Assembly: GCA_947039275.1 (NCBI GenBank)
Contig: CAMQYL010000001.1
Location: 151,546 to 215,545, forward strand
DNA: 64,000 nt
From: Amulumruptor sp947039275
Lineage (GTDB): Bacteria > Bacteroidota > Bacteroidia > Bacteroidales > Muribaculaceae
Reading direction: 5' to 3'
Shown: positions 24,792 to 33,652 of the stretch, in pieces
How positions within the stretch are numbered: position 1 is the first letter of the stretch
Layout of the letters: each line of letters starts with the position of its first letter
Program-made: the position numbers and the translations under genes
The notes under the pieces: model-generated
What the model was told of the DNA's origin: nothing
What the model saw: the letters and a program-made list of their open reading frames with translations, nothing else
The model's database searches: none

Positions 24792-25898
24792 ATGAATACA
24801 TGCACAAAAGTTTTCCTTCGCAAGAAGGCCATATCGGGTGGACGCATTTCGCTCTATCTCGATTTCTACCCTGCGATTCGCAATCCACATACCAACCGCA
24901 TGAGCCGCCGTGAAACTCTCGGCATCTACATCTATGCCACCCCAAAGAATGAGCGTGAACGCCAGTTCAACGCATCTATGGAGGAAAAGGCAGAGGCTAT
25001 CCGCTGTCGTCGCTTCGAGCAGTTACTCAACGAAAAATTTGATTTTCTCGACAAGGAGAAGCAGCGTATGGATTTTCTTGCCTACTTCAAGAACAAGTGT
25101 CACCAGAAATATCAGAAATGGGATTGCGTGTACCGCCATTTCTCAATCTATTGCGGTGGACAATGTCGTTTCGGTGATTTGACAACCGATTTCTGCGATG
25201 GGTTCCGAACATATCTCCTTTCGGCTCAGCGTCAACGCAACAATGGCAAAGGCCCGATTACCCAAAACTCAGCAGCCGGATATTGGTCAACCTTCCGGGC
25301 ATTACTCAAAATAGCCTACAAAGAAAAGTACCTTCGAGAGAATATCAACGACTTCCTTGACAAAATCGATTGGCGCGAGGTCAAGAAAGAGTTTCTGACA
25401 CTTGACGAGGTGAAACGGCTTATGGCTACGCCATGCAAAATCCCCGTACTGAAGTACGCTACCTTGTTCAGCTGCATGACGGGATTGAGAATCAGCGATA
25501 TTCTTAAACTCTCATGGGAGCATATAGAAATGGGGCAAGACGGAGGCTATGTAATCCGCAAATGCACTGAGAAAACGGATGAAGAAGCTAACCTGCCTAT
25601 CAGTGATGAAACACTCGCCCTATGCGGTGAACGCTCCGAAGGTCTTGTTTTCAAAGGCTTAAAGCGTCATATGGTAAACCATCCGCTCAAAGAATGGCTG
25701 AAATCCGCCGGTATCACACGAAAAATCTCGTTCCATTCGATGCGACACAGTTTTGCGACCCTGTTAGCCGCAAACGGTGTTGATATTTTGACTATCAGCA
25801 AGATGTTGACGCATAAAAGCGTAAAAAATACGCAAATATATGCGGAGGTCGTCGATGAACGCAAAAGAGCCGCCGCCAACGTGATCTCGCTGAAATAA
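24792..25898 (+). CDS. Tyrosine recombinase/integrase
   Basis: The 368-aa protein has a Bacteroides-type integrase layout: N-terminal arm-binding region, a SAM-like core-binding domain (about 90-200), and the catalytic domain with R in TGLRISDIL (near 233), HSMRHSFATLL (near 316-326), and LTHKSVKNTQIYAEV with the nucleophile Y near 351. It should integrate and excise the mobilizable element whose genes run to 32362. The attachment sites could not be found; no tRNA gene is visible at either side. A terminator follows 34 bp after the stop. Confidence 0.93.
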   Translation: MNTCTKVFLRKKAISGGRISLYLDFYPAIRNPHTNRMSRRETLGIYIYATPKNERERQFNASMEEKAEAIRCRRFEQLLNEKFDFLDKEKQRMDFLAYFKNKCHQKYQKWDCVYRHFSIYCGGQCRFGDLTTDFCDGFRTYLLSAQRQRNNGKGPITQNSAAGYWSTFRALLKIAYKEKYLRENINDFLDKIDWREVKKEFLTLDEVKRLMATPCKIPVLKYATLFSCMTGLRISDILKLSWEHIEMGQDGGYVIRKCTEKTDEEANLPISDETLALCGERSEGLVFKGLKRHMVNHPLKEWLKSAGITRKISFHSMRHSFATLLAANGVDILTISKMLTHKSVKNTQIYAEVVDERKRAAANVISLK

Positions 25899-25932
25899 TT
25901 TTCATTTCAAGTAAAATTGAGACATCGTGACT

Positions 25933-25970
25933 ATGCCATCTTGCTAAAATGCAGGGTGGCATTTTCTTTT
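25933..25970 (+). terminator. Integrase terminator
   Basis: ATGCCATCTTGC (25933-25944) pairs, with wobbles, with GCAGGGTGGCAT (25951-25962) around TAAAAT; TTTTCTTTT follows. Confidence 0.75.
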
Positions 25971-26034
25971 CACTGAACATCATCGGGGAGGATTGTGTTA
26001 TAAAAACTGATGAAATTTTTACAATAATTAAACA

Positions 26035-27087
26035 ATGAAAAACGGACAACTCCCCGACCATTGGCAGATATGGCTTTGGATAAGCCTCGCTGCCCTGATT
26101 CTCGCCGCAGCTGCCCGCCAATACGCAATAGACATCAAAGGGATGAGTGGCTTCAACGCCAATCTGATATTCATCGGTGTTTTTGCCGTATTCGCTTTGC
26201 TGTACTTAGCATTTCATGAATTTCTTTCAAGAACACTTGGCACAGCTATCGTCAAGTGTTTTGAGGAATTCTTCAAGTGGCTTGGATTCAAAGAACGGAA
26301 ACCATTGGACAGCAACGAATTAGGCGACGATAAAAAGTCAGAACAGTTTGCATTGAGTAAATCCACACCACAACAGAAAGAAATAGCACCTATTGACAAT
26401 GAATCATCTGCCGGAATAGTCAAAATCGAAACTCCTACACCAAAGAAGATAGTCATTGATTACGAGGGCAGACGTGAGCAAGCGAAGAAGCGTCAGGAGG
26501 ACAGAGCCTATGAAAAAGAGGAACACGTTGTTCTATATATCGGTTACACCATGTCGCCATTCGTCGATAAGGATGTAGTTGAAAAAATCATAGATGCTGT
26601 AACTGAATTCATACATAGTAAGGATGTGCCTGATTTTTCCGAAGATATGGCGATACAGTTGCCCTATGAGCTTACGACATCCGACATGATGCACTTCGGC
26701 TGGAATATAGCAAAGCCGTTCAAGAAACTTAATCTTCACACGGCACATTTCCTAAAACAAGTGTTCCCCTATACCTTCAAAGAGGTAGAGGTATGCACCA
26801 TCGAACGTAAACTGACATGCAACGGCACACAGGGCAAAATAAAAATCAACAAAAATGTTGACCGCTTTGAAGTACCCGTTGAGGATGTAGAGGTGGAAAC
26901 GCCCACCGTTGCAGCCACCACAAAAAACACCACCCCAAAGCCGAAAAAATCTACAAAAATTTCCAAACGTTCCAAATCTGCAAATGACGCAATGGCACAA
27001 GCAATGGCAGATATGGAACTTGAACCTTATAATCTTGGAGACAACGTATTAGAAGAATCTGACGAATACGGTTATGCCGGGTGGTGA
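26035..27087 (+). CDS. Membrane protein of the mobilizable element
   Basis: The 350-aa protein has two hydrophobic segments near the N-terminus (IWLWISLAALILAAAA at 12-27 and ANLIFIGVFAVFALLYLAF around 42-60), then a soluble region, and a Lys/Thr/Pro-rich low-complexity tail (about 280-325) before an acidic end. I do not recognise the family. Such two-TM proteins occur beside integrases in Bacteroides elements; a transfer or surface role is only a guess. ATG 26035 is the only convincing start. Confidence 0.65.
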   Translation: MKNGQLPDHWQIWLWISLAALILAAAARQYAIDIKGMSGFNANLIFIGVFAVFALLYLAFHEFLSRTLGTAIVKCFEEFFKWLGFKERKPLDSNELGDDKKSEQFALSKSTPQQKEIAPIDNESSAGIVKIETPTPKKIVIDYEGRREQAKKRQEDRAYEKEEHVVLYIGYTMSPFVDKDVVEKIIDAVTEFIHSKDVPDFSEDMAIQLPYELTTSDMMHFGWNIAKPFKKLNLHTAHFLKQVFPYTFKEVEVCTIERKLTCNGTQGKIKINKNVDRFEVPVEDVEVETPTVAATTKNTTPKPKKSTKISKRSKSANDAMAQAMADMELEPYNLGDNVLEESDEYGYAGW

Positions 27088-27088
27088 T

Positions 27089-27140
27089 ATGGTGGGATGC
27101 CGGTGGATATAACCTGAATCCCGGTGTCTGATTCCACCAT
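27089..27140. repeat. Second copy of the ATGGTGG/CCACCAT inverted repeat
   Basis: ATGGTGG (27089-27095) and CCACCAT (27134-27140) with a 38-bp loop, followed by a CACTTCCG stretch and a TACTTTG box, as at 24705-24745. It overlaps the stop of the membrane protein gene and precedes the HTH gene at 27197. Confidence 0.6.
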
Positions 27141-27196
27141 TTGAACACTTCCGTACTTTGCTGGCGAATCCATACAAAAGTGGGTTCGCCAGTTTT

Positions 27197-27583
27197 ATGT
27201 TACAAAATTCAATAACATTCGATGAGCTGCCGGGCGCAGTGTCATCGCTGACCGCTCTCGTCAGGGAGTTGGTCAAAGAAGTGGGCGAGCTTCGCAAGAT
27301 GCTCACTCCGGAGAGAACTATCCCAAAGTCGGCAACACAGTTTATCGGGATTGCCGAAGCCTGCCAGATTCTTGGCAAGGCTAAATCAACCGTTTATGAT
27401 CTTGCACGGGAGGGTAAGATTCCGGCATATAAAGTGCCGGGCGAAAAGGAATGGCGATTCATTGCCGCCGAGCTTATAGCTCATGTCAAAGGCTACAAGC
27501 GTGAATCATCGGTTATGTCATTCGATGAAATGGAGGCAGAAATCAGGCGTGGCACACGCACCAAGTCGCCCAATCGCCAATAG
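27197..27583 (+). CDS. Excisionase-like helix-turn-helix protein
   Basis: From ATG 27197 the protein is 128 aa. An N-terminal coiled region (LTALVRELVKEVGELRKML) is followed by an HTH_17/MerR-type domain, FIGIAEACQILGKAKSTVYDLAREGKIPAYKVPG, and a basic tail. An upstream TTG at 27158 lies within the promoter-like box and is not favoured. Such proteins in Bacteroides mobilizable elements act as excision or mobilization regulators. It ends 3 bp before the DUF3987 gene, so the two are one operon. Confidence 0.8.
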   Translation: MLQNSITFDELPGAVSSLTALVRELVKEVGELRKMLTPERTIPKSATQFIGIAEACQILGKAKSTVYDLAREGKIPAYKVPGEKEWRFIAAELIAHVKGYKRESSVMSFDEMEAEIRRGTRTKSPNRQ

Positions 27584-27586
27584 CCT

Positions 27587-28942
27587 ATGGGAAAAGGTGT
27601 CGACCCTATGCTTGTACTCGGCAAAGCCGTGGATATGGGCGTGAGCATGAAAGGCGGTGACTTTCCGTTGGGGGCGTTGCCTATGAAGATGCAGAGGATT
27701 GTACGCGAGGCCAACGACTGCTACGGCTACCCGGTGGATTATCTCTCGGGGGCTATGCTTGTGGCTGTCGGGCTTGGCATCGGCAACACCCATTTTGTCC
27801 GGCTCAAAGGGAAATGGGATGAGAGCGCAATCCTGTTCATGGCTCTGGTGGGCAGACCCGGAGCTTGCAAGTCGCATCCGCTTAATTTCGCTATCCGACC
27901 CTTCACCGAATTGGACGGCAGGGCGACACGCGCATACATCAAGGCTTGTGAGGAATACGAACGTCAGCGTGAACTGCCGATGAAGGAGCGCACCGAGCCT
28001 CACCCAGTTGCGCCGATATGCAAACGTTTTCTTATCTCTGACGCCACTCCCGAAGCCATGTTGCTTATCCACTCACAAAATCTGCGAGGAATACTGATGT
28101 GGAATGATGAGCTTGCCGGGTGGTTCAAGAATTTCAACCGTTACAACAAAGGCTCTGATGAGGAATACTGGCTAAAACTGTTCAACGCCAATCCGTCGTT
28201 CTCCGACCGAAAGGGCGTGAAAAACTCGGTATATATCAGTCGCCCATTTATCTCGGTGGTGGGAACTATACAGAACGGCATACTCAATGAACTGGCACAA
28301 GGGAGCCGCACATCAAACGGATTCATCGACCGCCTGCTTTTCGTAATGCCCGGAAATCAAGACAAACAGCCGTGGAGCGATAAGGAACCGTCATTCGACA
28401 TCGAGGCGGCATGGGTTGACATAATAGGCAAATTGGTGAATATGCCATACGAAACCGACGCTGACGGAAACATCGTCGCCAAAATCCTGCCGTTTACGCC
28501 GGAGGCAAAAGCTCGGCTCTATGAATGGCAGCGCATGAACACCGAAGAATGTAACCGGGAGGAATGTGACGCGCTGAAAGGTGTATATAACAAATTCGAT
28601 TTCCATGCCATACGCTTTTGCCTTATTCTGCAAATGGCGCGGTGGGCGTGTGGCGAGGCCGACAAATCGGAGATAGACCTTGTGTCGGTCGAAAATGCCA
28701 TATCGCTTGTGGATTATTTCAAGGCCACCGCCACAAGGGTACAGAGCATTATCCGGGAACTGTCGCTGTCGGAACTGCAACGAGCTGTGATGTCGGCTCT
28801 GCCTGACGAGTTCACCACCGAACAGGGAGTTGAGATTGCCGCCGACAACTCCATGCCGGAGCGTACCTTCAAGGTTTTCATCAGGCGTTTCACCGGGATA
28901 CATTTTCAGAAAATCCGACATGGAGTTTATGGTAAAATTTGA
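27587..28942 (+). CDS. DUF3987 ATPase/primase-associated protein
   Basis: The 451-aa protein matches DUF3987: N-terminal YPVDYLSGAMLVAVG, a Walker A-like loop GRPGACKSHPL near 87-97, and ILMWNDELAGWF (Walker B-like) near 168-179, with a winged-helix-like end. DUF3987 proteins accompany primases in Bacteroides plasmids and mobilizable elements and are thought to assist replication of the element. The next gene is a zinc-finger primase-like protein, consistent with this role. Confidence 0.82.
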   Translation: MGKGVDPMLVLGKAVDMGVSMKGGDFPLGALPMKMQRIVREANDCYGYPVDYLSGAMLVAVGLGIGNTHFVRLKGKWDESAILFMALVGRPGACKSHPLNFAIRPFTELDGRATRAYIKACEEYERQRELPMKERTEPHPVAPICKRFLISDATPEAMLLIHSQNLRGILMWNDELAGWFKNFNRYNKGSDEEYWLKLFNANPSFSDRKGVKNSVYISRPFISVVGTIQNGILNELAQGSRTSNGFIDRLLFVMPGNQDKQPWSDKEPSFDIEAAWVDIIGKLVNMPYETDADGNIVAKILPFTPEAKARLYEWQRMNTEECNREECDALKGVYNKFDFHAIRFCLILQMARWACGEADKSEIDLVSVENAISLVDYFKATATRVQSIIRELSLSELQRAVMSALPDEFTTEQGVEIAADNSMPERTFKVFIRRFTGIHFQKIRHGVYGKI

Positions 28943-28950
28943 CCGTACAC

Positions 28951-29013
28951 CTGCATTTTCTGCACTTTCTGCATTTTCAGTCTCCAAAAATGCAGAAAAT
29001 GCGAATAATGCAA
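28951..29013 (+). repeat. Hairpin of TGCATTTTCTGCA repeats before the primase gene
   Basis: GCATTTTCTGCA (28953-28964) pairs with TGCAGAAAATGC (28991-29002); further partial copies (TTTCTGCATTTTC, AATAATGCAAG) lie in and beside the loop. The hairpin ends about 20-30 nt before ATG 29033 and could affect its translation. A similar AAAATGC array occurs at 41580-41611. Confidence 0.5.
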
Positions 29014-29032
29014 GCCTAATCTTCGGGAATCT

Positions 29033-30115
29033 ATGAACAGCACCCACCGATTCATACTCCAGCCCTATAAGGGAGTGGCGACACGCCACACTTGCCCGGC
29101 CTGTCACAAAAAGCGATGTTTCAGCCGATATATCGACACCGAGAAACAAATCTCGTTTACTGATGATGTCGGCAGATGTGACCATGAACAGAGCTGCGGC
29201 TATCATCTTACGCCAAAAGATTATTTTGAACGCAATCCGTTGGCGAAGCCGATGCACTTCGATTCCGCCGCTCCGTCAGCATGGCGAGCCAAGCAGACCG
29301 AGCAGCGAAAGCCAACCTCATTCATCGCGTCAGAGACTGTTGCACAGACTCTGCGCGGATATGATAGGAATAACCTTTTTCTGTTCCTCCGCTCCAAGTT
29401 CGGAACCGAGGACGCGGAGAGGCTGATGAAGGATTATCGTGTCGGCACATCAAGGCATTGGCCGGGTTCATGCGTGTTCTGGCAGACCGATGTTAACGGC
29501 GATGTACGCGCCGGGAAGGTCATGCTCTATGATGCTGAAAGCGGCAAGCGCGTAAAGCAGCCTTTCAACCATGTTACATGGGTTCACTCGCTTTTGAAGT
29601 TGCCCGACTTCACTCTGCGTCAATGCTTTTTCGGTGAACACCTGTTGCCGATGAACAGAGGAAAGCCGGTTGCCATTGTCGAGAGCGAAAAGACTGCAAT
29701 CGTGGCATCATATTATCTGCCGGAATATGTATGGCTGGCGACAGGCGGTAAACATGGATGCTTCAATGCCGAGGCTCTGCGTGTTCTCCGTGGCAGACAG
29801 GTAACATTGTTTCCTGACCTCGAAGCGACACAGCAATGGCGAGATAGACTGCCACTACTGAAATCACTCGGCATCGAGGGCAACATCTTCAACTTCATTG
29901 AAGAATCAGCGAGTGATGATGAGCGCACAGCAGGACTTGACATTGCAGACTATCTCCTGCAAATTGAGCCTGACCAAGCTGTGCTGCAATCTATGATACG
30001 CCGTAACCCTTATTTACAGACACTCATTGATGAACTACAATTAACTCTCGTATCGGTTGAACGGTACAACCCCGATACTGATACATATCCCAAATCCCCA
30101 AAAACTGAAAAGTGA
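29033..30115 (+). CDS. Primase-like protein with zinc finger and Toprim-like core
   Basis: The 360-aa protein has an N-terminal CHC2-like zinc finger (HTCPACHKKRCF near 19-30 and CDHEQSCGYH near 49-58), then a Toprim-like region with AIVESEKTAIVAS near 214-226 and LFPDLEAT near 259-266. It fits the DUF6371-type proteins of Bacteroides mobile elements and probably primes replication of the excised element together with the DUF3987 protein. Its stop overlaps the next start by four bases. Confidence 0.8.
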   Translation: MNSTHRFILQPYKGVATRHTCPACHKKRCFSRYIDTEKQISFTDDVGRCDHEQSCGYHLTPKDYFERNPLAKPMHFDSAAPSAWRAKQTEQRKPTSFIASETVAQTLRGYDRNNLFLFLRSKFGTEDAERLMKDYRVGTSRHWPGSCVFWQTDVNGDVRAGKVMLYDAESGKRVKQPFNHVTWVHSLLKLPDFTLRQCFFGEHLLPMNRGKPVAIVESEKTAIVASYYLPEYVWLATGGKHGCFNAEALRVLRGRQVTLFPDLEATQQWRDRLPLLKSLGIEGNIFNFIEESASDDERTAGLDIADYLLQIEPDQAVLQSMIRRNPYLQTLIDELQLTLVSVERYNPDTDTYPKSPKTEK

Positions 30116-30576
30116 TGAAAACTCAAAAGGCCATCAAATCCACCGCATCAAAGTCAACCGAGTTGACCGATGCGACTTTAACCCAAGTATCAACAACTAA
30201 AACTGATAAAACTATGACTCCCGATAATTCTAATAACTCAAATCCCACTGTTAACAGCAACAACGCTGATAACAACACCACCGCCAACACTCTGTTCGCA
30301 GAGGAAACGGCATCGACCGTTCAGCCCAAGCAACAACGTATCGGCAAGCAACAGCGTAAATCCGATTTCGCCGAGTTCAAGGCTACATATCTCACTCCGG
30401 CGAAACTGGAGAAACGCCACCCCGTCAACATCGAGGAAGAAGTATGGGAACAGCTTGAACGCATCTCCCGTATCCTCGGCGACCGAGGTGCCAATGTCGG
30501 TAGCTACATCAACGCCGTGCTTGCCGAGCATCTGAATTTCTATGCTGACGACATCGAAATCTGGCGCAAACTCTAA
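30112..30576 (+). CDS. DUF3408-like protein of the mobilizable element
   Basis: The 154-aa protein has a Thr/Asn/Ser-rich N-terminal half (low complexity, about 1-75) and a C-terminal ribbon-helix-helix-like region (TYLTPAKLEKRHPVNIEEEV ... RISRILGDRGANVGSYINAVL), the DUF3408 pattern. DUF3408 proteins are conserved in Bacteroides conjugative and mobilizable elements and probably bind DNA in transfer. It overlaps the primase gene by four bases. Confidence 0.75.
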   Translation: MMKTQKAIKSTASKSTELTDATLTQVSTTKTDKTMTPDNSNNSNPTVNSNNADNNTTANTLFAEETASTVQPKQQRIGKQQRKSDFAEFKATYLTPAKLEKRHPVNIEEEVWEQLERISRILGDRGANVGSYINAVLAEHLNFYADDIEIWRKL

Positions 30577-30761
30577 CATTAAAGTCGGTACACTATTATA
30601 CTGACTATAACGATTAAGCCCTTGTAGTTTCGCGCTGCTCGAAACTATCGTCAGGGTTCGGAATCGGAGGGAGCGAGTTTATGTTTTCGTATTACAAGTA
30701 ATCCTCAAACGACTCGCTCCCCTCCGCTCCCGATGGTCACAAATCTCAAACACAAAGAATC

Positions 30762-31157
30762 ATGAAGAAAATCAATTCCAGACCCTCGAAGGGTCGCCCC
30801 AAACTTCCGGCAGATGAACGCAAGTCCATCATGGTGCCGGTGAAATTCGACATAGACCAGTATCAGATTTTGGTTGACAAGGCACTTGTCGCCGGACTCA
30901 ACCGTTCGGAATACATCCGTCAGTCAACCTTGCATTGCAAGGTTGTGGAACGGCTCAAGCCCAAAGATCTGAAAGCCATTCGCGACCTTCAGGGCATCGC
31001 CGAAAACCTAAACCGTAATGCCAAATTTGTAGCGGCAATCATCAATGGAGGCTCGACGCAAGACCAGTTTGTTCGTACCTACCAAGAGTTGATCCAATGC
31101 AAGGACTTCGTTCTTTCGCTGATAAGAATCTACCGAAATTCTCCCGAAAACGTATGA
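30762..31157 (+). CDS. mobC: Relaxosome accessory protein MobC-like (BmgB)
   Basis: The 131-aa protein has a ribbon-helix-helix start (IMVPVKFDIDQYQILVDKAL ... LNRSEYIRQS) and the helical MobC core (LQGIAENLNRNAKFVAAI). MobC proteins open oriT for the relaxase. It overlaps the relaxase start by four bases. The 185-bp gap before it (30577-30761) carries GAGCGAGT and CGACTCGCTCCC inverted repeats and is the likely oriT region, by position only. Confidence 0.85.
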   Translation: MKKINSRPSKGRPKLPADERKSIMVPVKFDIDQYQILVDKALVAGLNRSEYIRQSTLHCKVVERLKPKDLKAIRDLQGIAENLNRNAKFVAAIINGGSTQDQFVRTYQELIQCKDFVLSLIRIYRNSPENV

Positions 31158-32362
31158 TGGGTAAGATTACAAAAGGCGGCAGTTTCGGCGGATGCGTCGA
31201 TTATGTCACCCGAAAAAAGAAAGATAAACCTGACGGTTCGCCATGCGATGAATGGCGTCTTATCGACTGCAAAGACGTTTCTATCATTGAGGGGCGTGAG
31301 GGAATTATCGAATCTTTCGAGGATAATCTTGCGCTTAATCCGGCTCTGAAAAATCCGGTCGGACACATTTCCCTGAACTTCCATGCCAACGATAAAGGCA
31401 AAGTAGATGACAATACGATGGTCGAAATTGCCCGAAAATATATGGAGAGAATGTGGATAACGGACACTCCCTATATCGTAGTTCGCCACCTTGACAAGGA
31501 CTATCCTCATTGCCATATCGTGTTCAGCCGCATAAACAATCATGCCGAAACAATCTCCGACAAAAATGATTTTGACCGAAATAGAGCTGTCTGCCTTGAC
31601 CTGACAAAGGAATATGGATTGCATATTTCCGAAGGCAAGCGACAGACCAATGTAAACAAATTGCGTGGCGTGGAGAAAATTCGCTATGAAATTTTCAACG
31701 CCGTTGACGCTGTATGGAATGACAAATCGGTCTATACTTTCAAGCAGTTCGAGGCACGGCTAAAGGCTGCCGGAGTCGGTATCGAGTACAAATACAAGCG
31801 TGGCAGTAACGAAGTTCAGGGGCTTTGGTACACGAGAAAAGGAAAACGGTTTGCGGCATCGAAGATTGACCGCCGGTTCAGTTTCGGCAATATCAAGAAT
31901 CATCTTGCCGCCAACAAACCATTGCATCCGCAGTCAAGATGGATGTATACTGACGGCTCTATTGTCCCATTTTATAAGTATGCCGGAGTCAAACTCTCGC
32001 CATCACAAGTCAAAAATTACACCGCAGGTCAGACTATAAGACTTGATGGATGTTCAGGCGATTACCCTACACTGTATATCAAATTCAATCCTGACCGGCT
32101 GGGTCCAGTGATATATTCGTCTAACCCAGATTTAGTGAGAACAGCAACATCCTATTCGCAGGACACAAGCATGAGATTCTCCCATGTTTCAGCCAGTGGA
32201 GGCCAACCGCAAGACGAAGGATTTGCCCACGGCTCCACCTTGCCCGATGACTTCAAACTATGGCTGCGCCGACATCCCGGCCTCACCATTGACGAAGCCC
32301 GTACCCGCTACCGGGAAGAACAAAAGGCAAAACGCCGTCGCCAAGGGCCCAAACTACACTAA
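31154..32362 (+). CDS. Relaxase/mobilization nuclease (MobP-like, BmgA)
   Basis: The 402-aa relaxase starts MMGKITKGGSFGGCVDYVT at 31154 (or 31157). The three-histidine motif is VRHLDKDYPHCHIVFSRIN near residues 115-133. It nicks oriT and pilots the strand into a recipient using the transfer machinery of a helper conjugative element, since no mating-pair genes are present here. The C-terminal quarter is basic and poorly conserved. A strong terminator follows 6 bp after the stop, marking the end of the mobilization operon. Confidence 0.88.
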   Translation: MMGKITKGGSFGGCVDYVTRKKKDKPDGSPCDEWRLIDCKDVSIIEGREGIIESFEDNLALNPALKNPVGHISLNFHANDKGKVDDNTMVEIARKYMERMWITDTPYIVVRHLDKDYPHCHIVFSRINNHAETISDKNDFDRNRAVCLDLTKEYGLHISEGKRQTNVNKLRGVEKIRYEIFNAVDAVWNDKSVYTFKQFEARLKAAGVGIEYKYKRGSNEVQGLWYTRKGKRFAASKIDRRFSFGNIKNHLAANKPLHPQSRWMYTDGSIVPFYKYAGVKLSPSQVKNYTAGQTIRLDGCSGDYPTLYIKFNPDRLGPVIYSSNPDLVRTATSYSQDTSMRFSHVSASGGQPQDEGFAHGSTLPDDFKLWLRRHPGLTIDEARTRYREEQKAKRRRQGPKLH

Positions 32363-32367
32363 TCCCA

Positions 32368-32410
32368 ACGCCGCCGAGAGAAGCATTCAACCCTCTCGGT
32401 GGCGTTTTTT
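32368..32410 (+). terminator. Terminator of the mobilization operon
   Basis: ACGCCGCCGAGAG (32368-32380) pairs with CTCTCGGTGGCGT (32393-32405), one G-T wobble, followed by TTTTTT. Confidence 0.9.
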
Positions 32411-32463
32411 CTTTAATCAATTCATTTTAGACCGAATATCAGCACGTTTTTCAGCGTAACCGA

Positions 32464-32493
32464 TTGCCATGTCAGAAATTCTTAGTACCTTTG
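32464..32493 (+). promoter_or_regulatory. Promoter of the second defence-operon leader
   Basis: TTG (32464-32466), 19-bp spacer, TACCTTTG (32486-32493): a full consensus. Transcription should start near 32500, 140 nt before the ATG at 32640. Confidence 0.75.
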
Positions 32494-32499
32494 CATATT

Positions 32500-32636
32500 G
32501 AGCAATAGTATGTGAAATGGCCAAGATTATCACGACATAACGGCGAAAGCCGGAAACAAAACATTGGAAGCTCCAACGTAGTCGCTTAAAGGCTTTGGTC
32601 AGCCTCGCATAGCTACGTTGGAGCTTTTCATTTTTT
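32500..32636 (+). ncRNA. Structured leader RNA ending in a terminator-like hairpin, copy B
   Basis: A small hairpin CGGC-GAAA-GCCG (32541-32552) precedes a long one: AAGCTCCAACGTAG (32568-32581) pairs perfectly over 14 bp with CTACGTTGGAGCTT (32613-32626). Inside is AGGC-TTTGGTCA-GCCT (32590-32605). TTTT and TTTTTT follow, ending 3 nt before ATG 32640. The interior matches copy A at 2796-2922 (GTAGyCGC, TTTGGTC, AGCT, CTAC) although the arms differ in sequence. Either most transcripts stop here, so the operon is attenuated, or a stable RNA of about 135 nt is made. The start is estimated from the promoter. Confidence 0.7.
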
Positions 32637-32639
32637 AGA

Positions 32640-33647
32640 ATGAACGAAAACATAATCGACATACGCGAAGACGATATTCTGCAACGCTCGCCCGAACTTT
32701 TGGCGACTCTGCTCAAAGATCATACTATGAGCAGAGCTAAAGGCGTTGATTGTAATATCTTTTGGGCTACGTCTGATTATGAAAGCATTGGCAACGGTTT
32801 CCATTATTCCGACCAAATTATGCCGGAATGTATCACCGGCCAATATGGCAATATCGTTCAGCCACGAGTTTGTAAAGACAAGACAACTCAACAGTTGCGC
32901 TCGCGCGACAAAGCCGAGGTCTTTACTCCATCGTGGATATGCAACAAGCAGAATAATCTTGTTGATAACGCTTGGTTTGGTCGGGAGGATGTTTTCAATA
33001 CTGAGGTTGACAATCCTGATGGTTCCCACTCATGGATTGTAAATTCAGAGCCTATTGTTTTCCCAGAAGATAAAACTTGGCGCGACTATGTTAATGAAAA
33101 TCGCCTTGAAATCACTTGCGGTGAGGCTCCTTATCTTGTCAGCCGATACGATACCGTAACAGGCGAGCCTATCCCAGTTGAGAAACGTATCGGACTTCTT
33201 GACCGCAAACTTCGCATTGTCAGCGAGAACACTGAAACAAGTGGAGACTGGCTCAAAGCGGCGCAAGCAGCCTATCAGAGCATTTATGGATTCGAATGGC
33301 AGGGCGACAATCTTGTTCTCGCCCGTGAAGCGTTACTCTATACTTTCATCGACTATTACCGAGTAAAGTTCGGCAAAGACCCATTGCTCAAATCTCTACA
33401 ATATATCGCCTATATCATTTCGTGGAATATATGGCAAATGGACGGTCTAAAAGGCGTTATTCCTAACTCCTGCGGCGAACGCCGCCTTGTTATCGCTGAC
33501 CTTTTTGGCGAGACCGAAACCATCACACAATGTCAAGGTTGCAAAAATGGCGACATTCGAGCCCACAACGGCACATATGCGATGATCAAAGATTGGAGCG
33601 CACCTAAAGCGAAACAAAAAATCCGATTCATCGACCTTATAAAATAA
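32640..33647 (+). CDS. Restriction-system subunit with N-terminal adenine-methyltransferase motifs
   Basis: The 335-aa protein carries EVFTPSWICN (near 94, like motif X of N6-adenine methyltransferases), LEITCGEAPYLVSRYD (near 156-171, a motif I candidate), LLDRKLRIV (near 187) and IYGFEWQGDNLVLAREALL (near 214, like motif III). No NPPY motif IV is present; that motif occurs in the next protein. Proteins like this are often annotated as restriction subunit M. I infer that it supplies the SAM-binding half of a split methyltransferase. It follows the structured leader by 3 nt and precedes the helicase gene by 5 bp. Confidence 0.65.
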   Translation: MNENIIDIREDDILQRSPELLATLLKDHTMSRAKGVDCNIFWATSDYESIGNGFHYSDQIMPECITGQYGNIVQPRVCKDKTTQQLRSRDKAEVFTPSWICNKQNNLVDNAWFGREDVFNTEVDNPDGSHSWIVNSEPIVFPEDKTWRDYVNENRLEITCGEAPYLVSRYDTVTGEPIPVEKRIGLLDRKLRIVSENTETSGDWLKAAQAAYQSIYGFEWQGDNLVLAREALLYTFIDYYRVKFGKDPLLKSLQYIAYIISWNIWQMDGLKGVIPNSCGERRLVIADLFGETETITQCQGCKNGDIRAHNGTYAMIKDWSAPKAKQKIRFIDLIK

Positions 33648-33652
33648 TCGGC

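Noticed and set aside
28391..29257. Long antisense open frame over the DUF3987 gene
   Set aside because: It opposes a well-supported gene, matches no family, and its length follows from codon bias of the sense strand.
32500..32636. Retron msr-msd RNA
   Set aside because: A structured RNA before a defence operon suggested a retron, but no reverse transcriptase is encoded anywhere in the window.
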